A stretch of 64,000 bases of DNA from Paraburkholderia translucens (GTDB lineage Bacteria; Pseudomonadota; Gammaproteobacteria; Burkholderiales; Burkholderiaceae): assembly GCF_020881035.1 (NCBI RefSeq), contig NZ_JAJITC010000014.1:1-64000 (forward strand), written 5' to 3'. How positions within the stretch are numbered: position 1 is the first letter of the stretch; every line of letters starts with the position of its first letter. Below are positions 27,427 to 36,289 of the stretch, in pieces. Made by a program: the position numbers and the translations under genes. Below the pieces are notes generated by a model. That model was given only the letters and a program-made list of their open reading frames with translations, searched no databases and was not told the origin of the DNA.

Positions 27427-28140
27427 TTACACGTGGACGAGGGTGCCCTCGTCATCACCTTGCACGATGCGCTTGAGCGCACCGGGTTTGACGATCGAAA
27501 ACACGCGAATCGGCAGCTTCTGGTCGCGGCACAGCGCAAAAGCCGTTGCGTCCATCACCTGCAGATTGCGGCCGATTGCCTCGTCGAAGCTGATCGTCGA
27601 GTAGCGGGTCGCGTTCGGGTCCTTCTTCGGATCGGCCGAATAGACGCCGTCCACCTTGGTCGCCTTCAGCACCACTTCCGCACCGACTTCCGAGCCGCGC
27701 AGGGCCGCGGCCGTGTCGGTCGTGAAGAACGGGTTGCCGGTGCCGGCCGCGAAGATCACGACCTTGCCTTCCTCGAGTTGGCGGATCGCGCGCGGACGGA
27801 TGTACGGCTCGACTACCTGATCCATGCGCAGCGCCGATTGCACGCGCGCTTCAATGCCGGCATGACGCATTGCGTCCTGCAATGCCAGCGCGTTCATCAT
27901 CGTGGCGAGCATACCCATGTAGTCGGCCGTGGCGCGATCCATACCCGCCGCGCCGCCCGCGACGCCGCGGAAAATATTGCCGCCGCCGATCACCACGGCC
28001 AGCTGCGTTCCGAGACGGACCACTTCGGCCACATCCGCCACCATTCGTTCGATGGTCGCGCGATTGATGCCGAAGGCATCGTCGCCCATCAGAGCTTCAC
28101 CGGAGAGTTTGAGCAGGACGCGTTTATAGGCAGTGGGCAT
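27427..28140 (-). CDS. pyrH: UMP kinase
   Basis: PyrH phosphorylates UMP to UDP for RNA, DNA and UDP-sugar supply, including LPS and peptidoglycan precursors. The 237-residue amino-acid-kinase-fold protein shows RVLLKLSGEALMG, VIGGGNIFRG, GTGNPFFTTDTAAALR and KVDGVYSADPKK. The start is fixed at MPTAYKRVLLKLSG; the open frame extends 64 codons upstream without homology. A plausible promoter lies 44-73 bp before the start, so pyrH-frr may be transcribed apart from tsf as well as with it. Confidence 0.97.
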   Translation of the reverse strand: MPTAYKRVLLKLSGEALMGDDAFGINRATIERMVADVAEVVRLGTQLAVVIGGGNIFRGVAGGAAGMDRATADYMGMLATMMNALALQDAMRHAGIEARVQSALRMDQVVEPYIRPRAIRQLEEGKVVIFAAGTGNPFFTTDTAAALRGSEVGAEVVLKATKVDGVYSADPKKDPNATRYSTISFDEAIGRNLQVMDATAFALCRDQKLPIRVFSIVKPGALKRIVQGDDEGTLVHV

Positions 28141-28183
28141 AGGGGTATCCAGATCGCGCAGAACAGGGCAACAACAAGGGACT

Positions 28184-28213
28184 AATGTAGGGGTGAAATG
28201 CTGATTCGGGCAA
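28184..28213 (-). promoter_or_regulatory. Possible pyrH promoter
   Basis: On the minus strand TTGCCC (28208-28213), an 18-bp spacer and TACATT (28184-28189) lie 44 bp upstream of the pyrH start codon. The -35 matches at four of six positions and the -10 at four of six. Confidence 0.45.
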
Positions 28214-28300
28214 GCGCCGCCAAATTGACGAACCCCGGGTCCACCAACGGCGGCCGCGCGGCGAGGGTCAACCCGTGCGCGGCCTTGCGACGCTGCCGAA

Positions 28301-28325
28301 CGCGGCGAGGTCTTGCCTCGCCGCG
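28301..28325 (-). terminator. Hairpin between tsf and pyrH
   Basis: A perfect 10-bp GC-rich stem (CGCGGCGAGG/CCTCGCCGCG) with a five-base loop lies 36 bp after the tsf stop. No T-run follows, so it may be a weak terminator or an mRNA-stabilising structure. Confidence 0.45.
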
Positions 28326-28360
28326 GGTGCAACGGTACAGCGGTGAAGCTTAGGTAAAAC

Positions 28361-29242
28361 TTATTGTTGCTTCGCAGCAGCGACCTGAGCGGCCACTTCC
28401 GCAGCGAAGTCGTCCTGCTTCTTCTCGATGCCTTCGCCGACCACGAACAGTGCGAACTTCTGCACGCTCGAGTTGGCTGCCTTCAGCATCTGCTCGATCG
28501 TCTGCTTGTCATTCTTAACGAACGTCTGGTTCAGCAGCGACACTTCCTTCAGGTACTTCTGCACGCTGCCGTCGACCATCTTCGCGACGATTTCAGCCGG
28601 CTTGCCCGATTCGGCGGCCTTCTGTTCAGCGATGCTGCGCTCCTTGGCGATCAGGTCCGCCGGAACGTCGTTCGACGACAGCGAAACCGGCTTCATGGCG
28701 GCGATGTGCATCGCCACGTCCTTGCCGACCTGCTCGTCAGCGCCGGTATACTCGACCAGCACGCCGATGCGGGTGCCGTGCAGATACGCCGCCAGCTTGT
28801 TCGCGGTCTCGAAGCGCACGAAACGGCGGATCGACATGTTTTCGCCGATCTTGCCGACCAGCGCGAGACGCACTGCGTCGACGGTCGAGCCGTCGAGCGG
28901 CAGAGCCGACAGCGCGGCGACGTCAGCCGGGTTTTGCGTCGCCACGAGTTCGGCGACCTTCTTCGAGAAGACGAGGAAGTCGTCGTTCTTCGAGACGAAG
29001 TCGGTTTCGCAGTTCAGCTCGACGAGCGAACCCGCGTTGCCGTCGATGAACGATGCGACGACGCCTTCAGCCGTCACACGCGATGCCGCCTTGCTCGCCT
29101 TGTTGCCGAGCTTCACACGCAGCAGCTCTTCAGCACGCGCCAGATCGCCGTCGGCTTCCGTCAGCGCCTTCTTGCATTCCATCATCGGCGCGTCGGTCTT
29201 CGCGCGCAGTTCTGCAACCATGCTTGCGGTAATTGCCGCCAT
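28361..29242 (-). CDS. tsf: Translation elongation factor Ts
   Basis: EF-Ts catalyses GDP release from EF-Tu. The 293-residue protein starts MAAITASMVAELR (a second ATG one codon earlier is equally possible). It has the N-terminal UBA-like domain with the TDAPMMECKKALTEADGD signature split over the helix, then GTRIGVLVEY and the coiled-coil and C-terminal dimerisation modules. It follows rpsB, as in most bacteria. An intrinsic terminator-like hairpin lies between the two, so tsf may be expressed by partial readthrough. Confidence 0.98.
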   Translation of the reverse strand: MAAITASMVAELRAKTDAPMMECKKALTEADGDLARAEELLRVKLGNKASKAASRVTAEGVVASFIDGNAGSLVELNCETDFVSKNDDFLVFSKKVAELVATQNPADVAALSALPLDGSTVDAVRLALVGKIGENMSIRRFVRFETANKLAAYLHGTRIGVLVEYTGADEQVGKDVAMHIAAMKPVSLSSNDVPADLIAKERSIAEQKAAESGKPAEIVAKMVDGSVQKYLKEVSLLNQTFVKNDKQTIEQMLKAANSSVQKFALFVVGEGIEKKQDDFAAEVAAQVAAAKQQ

Positions 29243-29407
29243 CATTTGCTCCTTGGGTTCTGTCTGTCACACGCCGCCCGCACTTCGATGCCGGCGGCAG
29301 GAATTCGTTTCAGCGTTTTCGCGTATTTCTGCGGACGACGCGCCGCGCGCCGCCTCGATCACTCTGTCAGATGCCCGTTACAACATCTGCTACAGCTGTC
29401 GCGGCTT

Positions 29408-29440
29408 AAAAAAAGGGGGCCTATAGAAAGCCCCCTTTTT
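29408..29440 (-). terminator. Intrinsic terminator/attenuator between rpsB and tsf
   Basis: AAAAAAAGGGGGC (29408-29420) and GCCCCCTTTTT (29430-29440) enclose a nine-base loop. On the minus strand the stem is followed by seven T residues. It lies 20 bp beyond the rpsB stop and well before the tsf start, so it can limit tsf relative to rpsB. Confidence 0.85.
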
Positions 29441-29460
29441 CGCCGGACACAGGGCCAGCC

Positions 29461-30213
29461 TTACGCTTCCGGGTTGACCTCGACGAACTCGTCGCTGTCG
29501 CCGCCACGTGCAGCCTGGACCACTTCGTTGACCGCGTTGGCACGGCCTTCGAGGATCGCGTCGGCCACGCCAGCCGCGTACAGGGCGACGGCCTTGCTGG
29601 CGTCGTCGTTACCCGGGATCACATAGTCCACACCTTCCGGCGAGTGGTTCGTATCGACCACGGCGATGACCGGAATGCCGAGCTTGTTCGCTTCGGTCAC
29701 GGCAATCTTGTGGTAGCCGACGTCAACCACGAAGATCGCGTCCGGAATGCCGCCCATGTCCTTCACGCCGCCGATCGACTTCTGCAGCTTGGCCATTTCG
29801 CGTTCGAACAGCAGCGCTTCCTTCTTGCTCATACGCTCGGTTTCACCGGCTTCCAGCGCCGCTTCCATGTCCTTCAGGCGCTTGATCGAAACCTTCAGCG
29901 TCTTGAAGTTGGTCAGCATGCCGCCGAGCCAGCGTGCGTTGACGAACGGCATACCAGCGCGCTGCGCTTCCTGGGCGATCGTGTCGCGCGACTGACGCTT
30001 CGTACCGACGAACAGGATCGTGCCGCGGTTCGATGCCAGCTGACGCGCGTACTTCAGCGCGTCGTTGTACATCGGCAGCGTCTTTTCGAGGTTGATGATG
30101 TGAATCTTGTTGCGATGACCGAAAATGAAGGGGGCCATCTTCGGGTTCCAGAAGCGGGTCTGGTGACCGAAGTGGACACCTGCTTCCAGCATTTGACGCA
30201 TCGTTACTGCCAT
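29461..30213 (-). CDS. rpsB: 30S ribosomal protein S2
   Basis: S2 is a late-assembling protein of the 30S subunit. The 250-residue protein shows the standard start (MAVTMRQMLEAGVHFGHQTRFWNPKM in family order), the RNKIHIINLEKT segment and PDAIFVVDVGYHKIAVTEA. The acidic C-terminal tail is DSDEFVEVNPEA. It has a long leader of about 245 bases from a good promoter, which suits the autogenous control by S2 known in other bacteria. Confidence 0.98.
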   Translation of the reverse strand: MAVTMRQMLEAGVHFGHQTRFWNPKMAPFIFGHRNKIHIINLEKTLPMYNDALKYARQLASNRGTILFVGTKRQSRDTIAQEAQRAGMPFVNARWLGGMLTNFKTLKVSIKRLKDMEAALEAGETERMSKKEALLFEREMAKLQKSIGGVKDMGGIPDAIFVVDVGYHKIAVTEANKLGIPVIAVVDTNHSPEGVDYVIPGNDDASKAVALYAAGVADAILEGRANAVNEVVQAARGGDSDEFVEVNPEA

Positions 30214-30778
30214 GAAATTCTCCGCGAGGGTTGGGTCTTAAGCCGGCTGCCGCATCGACCACGCCCAGCCTCCATTTCGGCTGGAACGCGGCGACACCCT
30301 GAGTGCGCCGGCTTGCGAATCGGCTGCCTGACACTACTTTCCGCCTCGCGACCCAGGCAACCAGAGTGCCGCGAGAAGCCGTTCCGCCCCGCTCCCATGC
30401 GCGAATTTGCGACAAATTTGCTAATGCGCGAATAAAAGTGGACAAGGACCGACTTAGCCGAAGAGTATAGCACGCGACCACTTGCAGACTCAACCTGCCG
30501 CGCCTCCGGCCGATGGACAAGGGCACCGGATCGTACTACCAGGCTCGAAGTCCGGCTTTGCGCCCTCGGCCTGGTCAGTGAGCGGGTTTTGGTCGGGATC
30601 AGCCCATTGCCGCCCGATCCAGCGCAACGACGCGGCTCTCACTGCTGTAAAATGGCTCGATTCCGCTGTGCGCGCGAGATCGTCACGAATCGGCCGGCAT
30701 TCCGTGCCTTTCCGACGCCCTCCGCCCGGCCACCGCAACACCCAGCAAGCCTTACACAGCAAGGCTTCCGAGGAAACC
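30214..30778. other. rpsB leader and rpsB/map divergent spacer
   Basis: Positions 30214-30457 are the probable untranslated leader of rpsB. It contains a small perfect inverted repeat (AATTTG-CGA-CAAATT) flanked by two copies of ATGCGCGAAT near its 5' end. Positions 30494-30778 lead to map and contain a possible -10 (TAAAAT at 30648-30653) without a clear -35. No protein gene is supported in this stretch. Confidence 0.5.
30464..30493 (-). promoter_or_regulatory. rpsB promoter
   Basis: On the minus strand TTGAGT (30488-30493), an 18-bp spacer and TATACT (30464-30469) form a good sigma-70 type promoter. Transcription would begin near 30457, leaving a 5' leader of about 245 bases. Confidence 0.65.
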
Positions 30779-31588
30779 ATGGCTATCACGATCAAAAACG
30801 AAGACGACATCGCGAAGATGCGCGTCGCCTGCCGGCTCGCGAGCGAGGTGCTCGACTACATCACGCCTTTCGTCAAAGCCGGCGTGACCACGGGCGAGCT
30901 CGACCGTCTGTGTCACGAGTACATGCTGAACAACCAGGGCACGGTTCCGGCGCCGCTCAATTATCAGCCGCCTGGCTACCCTCCCTATCCGAAAGCCACC
31001 TGCATCTCCGTCAACGACGTAATCTGCCACGGCATTCCGGGTGACAAGGCGCTGAAAAACGGCGACGCGTTGAACATCGACATCACCGTCATCAAGGACG
31101 GCTACTTCGGTGACACGAGCCGGATGTTCATCGTCGGCGATGGCTCGATCATGGCGAAACGCCTCGTGCAGGCCACCTTCGAGTGCATGTGGCTCGGTAT
31201 CGACCAGGTGCGCCCCGGCGCGCATCTGGGCGATATCGGCTATGCGATTCAGAAACATGCCGAAGGCCTCGGCTACAGCGTGGTGCGCGAATATTGCGGC
31301 CACGGCATCGGCACCGTGTTCCACGAAGATCCGCAGATCCTGCACTACGGCCGCCCCGGCACCGGGCTCGAACTGCAGGCCGGCATGATCTTCACGATCG
31401 AGCCGATGATCAACGCCGGCCGCCGCGACATCCGCACCATGCCCGATCAATGGACGGTCAAAACCAAGGACCGCAGCTTGTCCGCGCAGTGGGAGCACAC
31501 CGTGCTCGTCACGGAGACCGGCTACGACGTGCTGACCGTGTCGGCCGGCACGCCCGCGCGTCCGCCCGTGGTCGCGGCTACCGCCTGA
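30779..31588 (+). CDS. map: Type I methionine aminopeptidase
   Basis: It removes N-terminal methionine from nascent proteins, acting after the deformylase encoded at 36290. The 269-residue protein has all metal ligands: Asp101, Asp112, His175, Glu208 and Glu239, plus His84 (ICHGIPGD) in the active site. The start is MAITIKNEDD with GAGGAAACC upstream. The open frame extends upstream but lacks homology. It is divergent from rpsB, an arrangement common in proteobacteria, and is followed by glnD after 29 bp. Confidence 0.97.
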   Translation: MAITIKNEDDIAKMRVACRLASEVLDYITPFVKAGVTTGELDRLCHEYMLNNQGTVPAPLNYQPPGYPPYPKATCISVNDVICHGIPGDKALKNGDALNIDITVIKDGYFGDTSRMFIVGDGSIMAKRLVQATFECMWLGIDQVRPGAHLGDIGYAIQKHAEGLGYSVVREYCGHGIGTVFHEDPQILHYGRPGTGLELQAGMIFTIEPMINAGRRDIRTMPDQWTVKTKDRSLSAQWEHTVLVTETGYDVLTVSAGTPARPPVVAATA

Positions 31589-31617
31589 CCGATTCCGCCC
31601 TCACCGCCCGCCTGCCA

Positions 31618-34197
31618 ATGAGTAGCGTTCCAGCCATCGCCCCCTCCCATGCCTCGTCGCTCAAGGCGGACTACAAAGTGGCCAAAGCCCAGTTGCTGGA
31701 ACGCTTCCGAACGGCCACCAACGTCGACGCGTTGATGGCCGCCCTCGCGCGCGCCACCGACCATTCGTTGCGCGCCGCCTGGGACACCTGCGAGCTGCCC
31801 GACGACCTCGCGCTCGTTGCGGTCGGCGGCTACGGGCGTGGCGAACTCGCGCCGCATTCCGATATCGACATTCTGGTGCTGCTGCCCGACGCGCGGCTCG
31901 AGCATCTGGACGTGCGCATCGAGCGCTTCATCAGCCTTGCATGGGATTTGGGGCTGGAGCTCGGCAGCAGTGTGCGCAGCGTATCGCAATGCATCGAGGA
32001 GGCGGCCAACGACGTCACGGTGCGCACCTCGCTGCTCGAAGCGCGCCGTATCACCGGCAGCGCCGCGCTGTTCGACGATTTCGCCCAGCGCTACCGTGCT
32101 GCGCTCGACCCGAAGGCGTTCTTCCAGGCGAAAGTGCTCGAAATGCGCCAGCGTCACGCGAAGTTTCAGGACACGCCCTACGCGCTCGAACCGAACGTCA
32201 AGGAAAGCCCGGGCGGGCTGCGCGATCTGCAACTGATCCTGTGGATCACGCAGGCGGCCGGCTTCGGCAGCAGCTGGCGCGAGCTCGAAGCGCGCGAACT
32301 CATCACCGAGCGCGAGGCGCGTGAGCTGCGCCACAACGAAGGCTTCCTGAAGTCGCTGCGCGCTCGGCTGCACGTGCTCGCTGGCCGTCGCCAGGACATC
32401 CTGGTGTTCGACCTGCAGACGCCGCTCGCGGAAAGTTTTGGTTTCAAGCCGACCGCGACCAAGCGCGCGAGCGAACAGCTGATGCGCCGCTACTACTGGG
32501 CCGCGAAAGCGGTCACCCAGCTCGCGACGATCCTCATCCAGAATATCGAGGCGCAGCTGTTTCCGAGCACGAGCGGCATTACGCGCGTGTTGTCGGAACG
32601 CTTCGTCGAGAAACAGGGCATGTTAGAAATCGCGTCGGACGATGTGTTCCAGCGCGAGCCGAACGCGATCCTCGAAGCCTTCCTGCTCTACGAACGCACC
32701 CCCGGCGTGAAGGGCCTGTCGGCGCGCACGCTGCGCGCGATCTACAACGCGCGCGACGTGATGGACCAGCACTGGCGGCGCGATCCGGAAAACCGCCGGC
32801 TCTTCATGGAAATCCTGAAGCAGCCGGCCGGAATCACGCATGCGTTCCGGCTGATGAACCAGACGAGCGTGCTCGGGCGATATCTGCTGAATTTCCGGCG
32901 CATCGTCGGGCAAATGCAGCACGACCTGTATCACGTGTACACGGTCGATCAGCACATCCTGATGGTGCTGCGCAATCTGCGCCGCTTCACGATCGCCGAG
33001 CACGCGCACGAATACCCATTCTGCAGCCAACTGATCGCGAACTTCGACCGGCCGTGGGTGCTGTACGTGGCCGCACTGTTTCACGACATCGCGAAGGGCC
33101 GCGGCGGCGATCATTCCACGCTGGGCATGGCTGACGCGCGGCGCTTCTGCCGTCAGCACGGCATCGAAGGCGAGGATGGCGATCTGGTCGTGTGGCTCGT
33201 GCAGCAGCATCTGACGATGAGCCAGGTCGCGCAAAAGCAGGACACGAGCGACCCCGAAGTGATCAAACGCTTTGCCGAGCTGGTCGGCACCGAGCGCCGC
33301 CTGACCGCACTTTACCTGCTGACGGTCGCCGACATTCGCGGTACGAGCCCGAAGGTCTGGAACACGTGGAAAGGCAAGCTGCTCGAGGACCTGTACCGCA
33401 CCACGCTCGCCGTGCTCGGCGGCGCGCAGCCGGACGAGCATTCGGAACTGAAGTCGCGCCAGGAAGAAGCGCTCGCGCTGCTGCGTCTCGAAACGGTGCC
33501 GGAAGGCGCGCAACGGGCGCTGTGGGACCAGCTCGACGTCGGTTACTTCCTGCGCCACGACGCGGCGGACATCGCGTGGCAGACGCGCGTGCTGTACCGT
33601 CACGTCGAAACGGCCACGCCGCTCGTGCGCGCGCGGCCGTCACCGATCGGCGAGGCGCTGCAGGTGCTCGTCTACGTGAAGGACCAGCCCGATCTGTTCG
33701 CCGGCATCTGCGCGTATTTCGATCGCAACGGCCTGTCGGTCCTCGATGCGCGCGTCAGCACGACGCGCCACGGCTACGCGCTCGACAACTTCCTCGTCGC
33801 GCACACGGAAGAGGACGTGCACTATCGCGACATCGTCAATCTGGTCGAGCAGGAGCTGACCGCGCGGCTCGCGGGCCACGGCACGTTGCTGCCGGGACCG
33901 TCGAAGGGCCGGCTGTCGCGCCTGTCACGCACCTTTCCGATCACGCCGCGCGTCGACCTGCGGGCCGACGAGCGCGGCCAATACTACATCCTGTCCGTGT
34001 CGGCAAACGACCGGCCGGGCCTTCTTTATTCGATCGCGCGCGTGCTGGCCGAGCACCGGGTCGGCGTCGCCTCGGCGCGGATCAATACGCTCGGCGAACG
34101 CGTCGAGGACGTCTTCCTGCTAGAAGGACACGGTCTGTCCGACAACCGCCTGCAAATCCAGGTCGAAACGGAACTGCTGCGCGCGATCGCAGTGTGA
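31618..34197 (+). CDS. glnD: Bifunctional uridylyltransferase/uridylyl-removing enzyme GlnD
   Basis: GlnD senses glutamine and adds or removes UMP on PII proteins, controlling nitrogen assimilation. The 859-residue protein has the nucleotidyltransferase domain with GGYGRGELAPHSDIDIL (Asp82, Asp84). A GlnD-specific helical region follows, then the HD domain (FHDIAKGRGGDH) for uridylyl removal, and two C-terminal ACT domains (from LVYVKDQPDLFAGI and ILSVSANDRPGLLYSI). The start is set at MSSVPAIAPSH 29 bp after map. The frame is open further upstream inside map without homology. No PII gene is nearby. Confidence 0.97.
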   Translation: MSSVPAIAPSHASSLKADYKVAKAQLLERFRTATNVDALMAALARATDHSLRAAWDTCELPDDLALVAVGGYGRGELAPHSDIDILVLLPDARLEHLDVRIERFISLAWDLGLELGSSVRSVSQCIEEAANDVTVRTSLLEARRITGSAALFDDFAQRYRAALDPKAFFQAKVLEMRQRHAKFQDTPYALEPNVKESPGGLRDLQLILWITQAAGFGSSWRELEARELITEREARELRHNEGFLKSLRARLHVLAGRRQDILVFDLQTPLAESFGFKPTATKRASEQLMRRYYWAAKAVTQLATILIQNIEAQLFPSTSGITRVLSERFVEKQGMLEIASDDVFQREPNAILEAFLLYERTPGVKGLSARTLRAIYNARDVMDQHWRRDPENRRLFMEILKQPAGITHAFRLMNQTSVLGRYLLNFRRIVGQMQHDLYHVYTVDQHILMVLRNLRRFTIAEHAHEYPFCSQLIANFDRPWVLYVAALFHDIAKGRGGDHSTLGMADARRFCRQHGIEGEDGDLVVWLVQQHLTMSQVAQKQDTSDPEVIKRFAELVGTERRLTALYLLTVADIRGTSPKVWNTWKGKLLEDLYRTTLAVLGGAQPDEHSELKSRQEEALALLRLETVPEGAQRALWDQLDVGYFLRHDAADIAWQTRVLYRHVETATPLVRARPSPIGEALQVLVYVKDQPDLFAGICAYFDRNGLSVLDARVSTTRHGYALDNFLVAHTEEDVHYRDIVNLVEQELTARLAGHGTLLPGPSKGRLSRLSRTFPITPRVDLRADERGQYYILSVSANDRPGLLYSIARVLAEHRVGVASARINTLGERVEDVFLLEGHGLSDNRLQIQVETELLRAIAV

Positions 34198-34203
34198 GAT
34201 TTC

Positions 34204-36192
34204 ATGCGAATCAAATTAACAGCGAAGCATCCGCGGCCGGCGTCGTCCGAACGCGCCCCAGTCCGCCCCGGCAGCGCGTCGGCGCGAAAGCCGACCCCTC
34301 CGGCACGGCCGAAGCCCTTTGCAGCCGAGGGCGGCGCCAAGCGCGAACGCGCGGCAGCGGCAGGCGGCGGCGCGAAGCCGGCGGGCGCGCGGGCGCCGCG
34401 CCGAACCGAAGGAGGCGCCGATCGGGGCGAGCGTGCTGAACGCGCGCCGCGTCGTTACGAAGGCAGCGCAGAGCGTGGCGAACGCGCACCGCGGCGCGAG
34501 TCTGGTGAGCGGGCTGAACGTGCGCCGCGCCGGTTTGAAGGCAGCGCGGAGCGCGGTGAACGCGCACCGCGGCGCGAATTCGGCGAGCGGGCTGAACGTG
34601 CGCCGCGCCGGTTTGAGGGTGCGGGCGAGCGCGAACGCGCGCCACGACGTTTCGAAGGCAGTGCAGAGCGTGGCGAACGCGCACCGCGCCGGTTCGAGGG
34701 TGCAGGCGAGCGCGAACGCGCGCCACGTCGTTTCGAAGGCAGTGCAGAGCGTGGCGAACGCGCACCGCGCCGGTTTGAAGGTGCGGCCGAGCGCGAACGC
34801 GCACCGCGCAGGTTCGAAGGCCATACGGAACGCGGCGATCGCGCGCCGCGCAGTTTTGGTGAGCGTGCGCCGCGTCGCGACGACGGCGAACGCCGCCCGT
34901 TCAGCGGCCCGCGCCCCGGCGCAGGCCGTCCGACGGAAGGCGCGCGAAGCGACCATCCGGTGCGCCGCGAGCGCGATGCCGCCGATCGTCCCCGCTTCGG
35001 CGGCGATCGCGATGCGTCGCAGCAGCGTCGCGGCGGTGATCGAGGCGCACGCGGCGACAACGCGCCGCGCCGCTTCGAAGGTGAGCGAGGCGGGCGAGGC
35101 TTCGCGAAACAGGTAAAAGGCGGCTACGGCGAACGTACCGAGCGTCCTGCGCGCACAACCCGCGACGAACGTGGCGAGCGTGGCACACGCGGTGACTGGA
35201 CACCGGGCCGGCGCGAGTCCGGCGAACGCGCCGCACGCGGCAGCGAACGCCCCGAGCGTCGGGAGCGCCCCGCACGGAGCTTCGACGATACGCTGCCAGC
35301 CGCGGCGCGCCGCTTCGGCGACGAGCGTCCGGCCCGCGCTGCCAAGCCGCGCGCCGCGGCGTCGACGGCAGCGCAGTCCCACGAGGCATCCGCCGACACC
35401 GCCCGCCCGCCCCACCGCGATCGCGAAGACGCACCGGGCATGCTGCGACTGTCGAAGCTGATGTCCAAGCTCGGCTTGTGCTCGCGCCGCGAGGCCGATG
35501 AATGGATCGAGAAAGGCTGGGTCATGGTCGACGGCGAGCGAGTCGATACGCTCGGCACGAAGGTGTTCCCGGATCAACGCATCGACATCGATCCGGCTGC
35601 TGAAGCTTATCAGTCGAGCCAGGTGACCGTGATCGTCCACAAGCCGGTCGGCCTCGTGTCGGGCCAGGCGGAGGACGGCTATCAACCGGCCATCACGCTC
35701 GTCACACCGGAGAATCGCTGGGAAGGCGACCGCTCGGGCATTCGCTTCTCGGCGTCGCATCTGCGCCAGCTCGCGCCGGCCGGGCGTCTCGACATCGATT
35801 CGACGGGCCTGCTCGTGCTGACGCAAGACGGCCGCATCGCAAAGCAACTGATCGGCGGTCACTCCGACGTGGATAAGGAGTATCTGGTGCGCGTCGCATA
35901 CGGCGAGTACACGGTCGACGTCGAAAGCCACTTCCCGGCTGAGAAACTCGCGCTGCTGCGCCACGGCCTGTCACTCGACGACGTCGCGCTGAAACCCGCG
36001 CAGGTCAGCTGGCAGAACGGCGAGCAGTTACGTTTCGTGCTGCGCGAAGGCAAGAAGCGCCAGATTCGCCGCATGTGCGAGCTGGTCGGTCTCGAAGTGG
36101 TGGGCTTGAAGCGCGTGCGCATGGGCCAGGTGATGCTCGGCGCGCTGCCGCCGGGGCAGTGGCGCTACCTGTCGGAAGACGAGTCGTTCTGA
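34204..36192 (+). CDS. RsuA/RluB-family pseudouridine synthase with long repetitive N-terminus
   Basis: The C-terminal 250 residues (from 413) form a complete RsuA/RluB/RluF-type synthase. They include an S4 domain (LSKLMSKLGLCSRREADEWI), the catalytic Asp530 in AGRLDIDSTGLL, and a C-terminal KKRQIRRMCELVGLEV motif. It isomerises uridine in rRNA; similarity in the tail points to RluF or RluB but the target is not certain. Residues 1-412 are low-complexity, rich in Arg, Glu, Gly and Ala. Repeats of the ERAPRRFEG type run over about 63-225, and two perfect 27-residue copies lie at 139-192. This part is probably disordered and RNA-binding. The gene follows glnD by 6 bp. Confidence 0.9.
   Translation: MRIKLTAKHPRPASSERAPVRPGSASARKPTPPARPKPFAAEGGAKRERAAAAGGGAKPAGARAPRRTEGGADRGERAERAPRRYEGSAERGERAPRRESGERAERAPRRFEGSAERGERAPRREFGERAERAPRRFEGAGERERAPRRFEGSAERGERAPRRFEGAGERERAPRRFEGSAERGERAPRRFEGAAERERAPRRFEGHTERGDRAPRSFGERAPRRDDGERRPFSGPRPGAGRPTEGARSDHPVRRERDAADRPRFGGDRDASQQRRGGDRGARGDNAPRRFEGERGGRGFAKQVKGGYGERTERPARTTRDERGERGTRGDWTPGRRESGERAARGSERPERRERPARSFDDTLPAAARRFGDERPARAAKPRAAASTAAQSHEASADTARPPHRDREDAPGMLRLSKLMSKLGLCSRREADEWIEKGWVMVDGERVDTLGTKVFPDQRIDIDPAAEAYQSSQVTVIVHKPVGLVSGQAEDGYQPAITLVTPENRWEGDRSGIRFSASHLRQLAPAGRLDIDSTGLLVLTQDGRIAKQLIGGHSDVDKEYLVRVAYGEYTVDVESHFPAEKLALLRHGLSLDDVALKPAQVSWQNGEQLRFVLREGKKRQIRRMCELVGLEVVGLKRVRMGQVMLGALPPGQWRYLSEDESF
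34618..34779 (+). repeat. 81-bp tandem repeat within the pseudouridine synthase gene
   Basis: Two adjacent 81-bp copies (34618-34698, 34699-34779) encode identical 27-residue units and differ at only about four bases. A third, diverged copy follows to about 34857, and half-length units precede from about 34390. The low number of silent differences suggests recent duplication and possible copy-number variation among strains. Confidence 0.85.
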
Positions 36193-36242
36193 GGTCCGTG
36201 TCCACTGCGCCTGGCCGCTGAAAGCAGGCGCATCGGGACGAC

Positions 36243-36277
36243 AAAAAGCCCACGCAAAATGGCGTGGGCTTTTTTTT
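36243..36277. terminator. Bidirectional intrinsic terminator
   Basis: A 13-bp stem (AAAAAGCCCACGC at 36243-36255 with GCGTGGGCTTTTT at 36262-36274) has a six-base loop and a T-run extending to 36277. It sits between the convergent pseudouridine synthase and def genes and can end transcription from both sides. Confidence 0.92.
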
Positions 36278-36289
36278 GCGAAAGCCGTG

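Noticed and set aside
30482..30778. N-terminal extension of map to position 30482
   Set aside because: Homology starts at MAITIKNEDD with a good ribosome binding site; the extension covers the divergent promoter region.
34390..34878. Regularly spaced repeats resembling a CRISPR array
   Set aside because: The repeats are coding, contiguous, in frame and lack unique spacers; no cas genes are present.
34216..35964. 582-residue open frame antisense to the pseudouridine synthase
   Set aside because: The repetitive GC-rich DNA is open in several frames. Only the plus-strand frame ends in a conserved enzyme.
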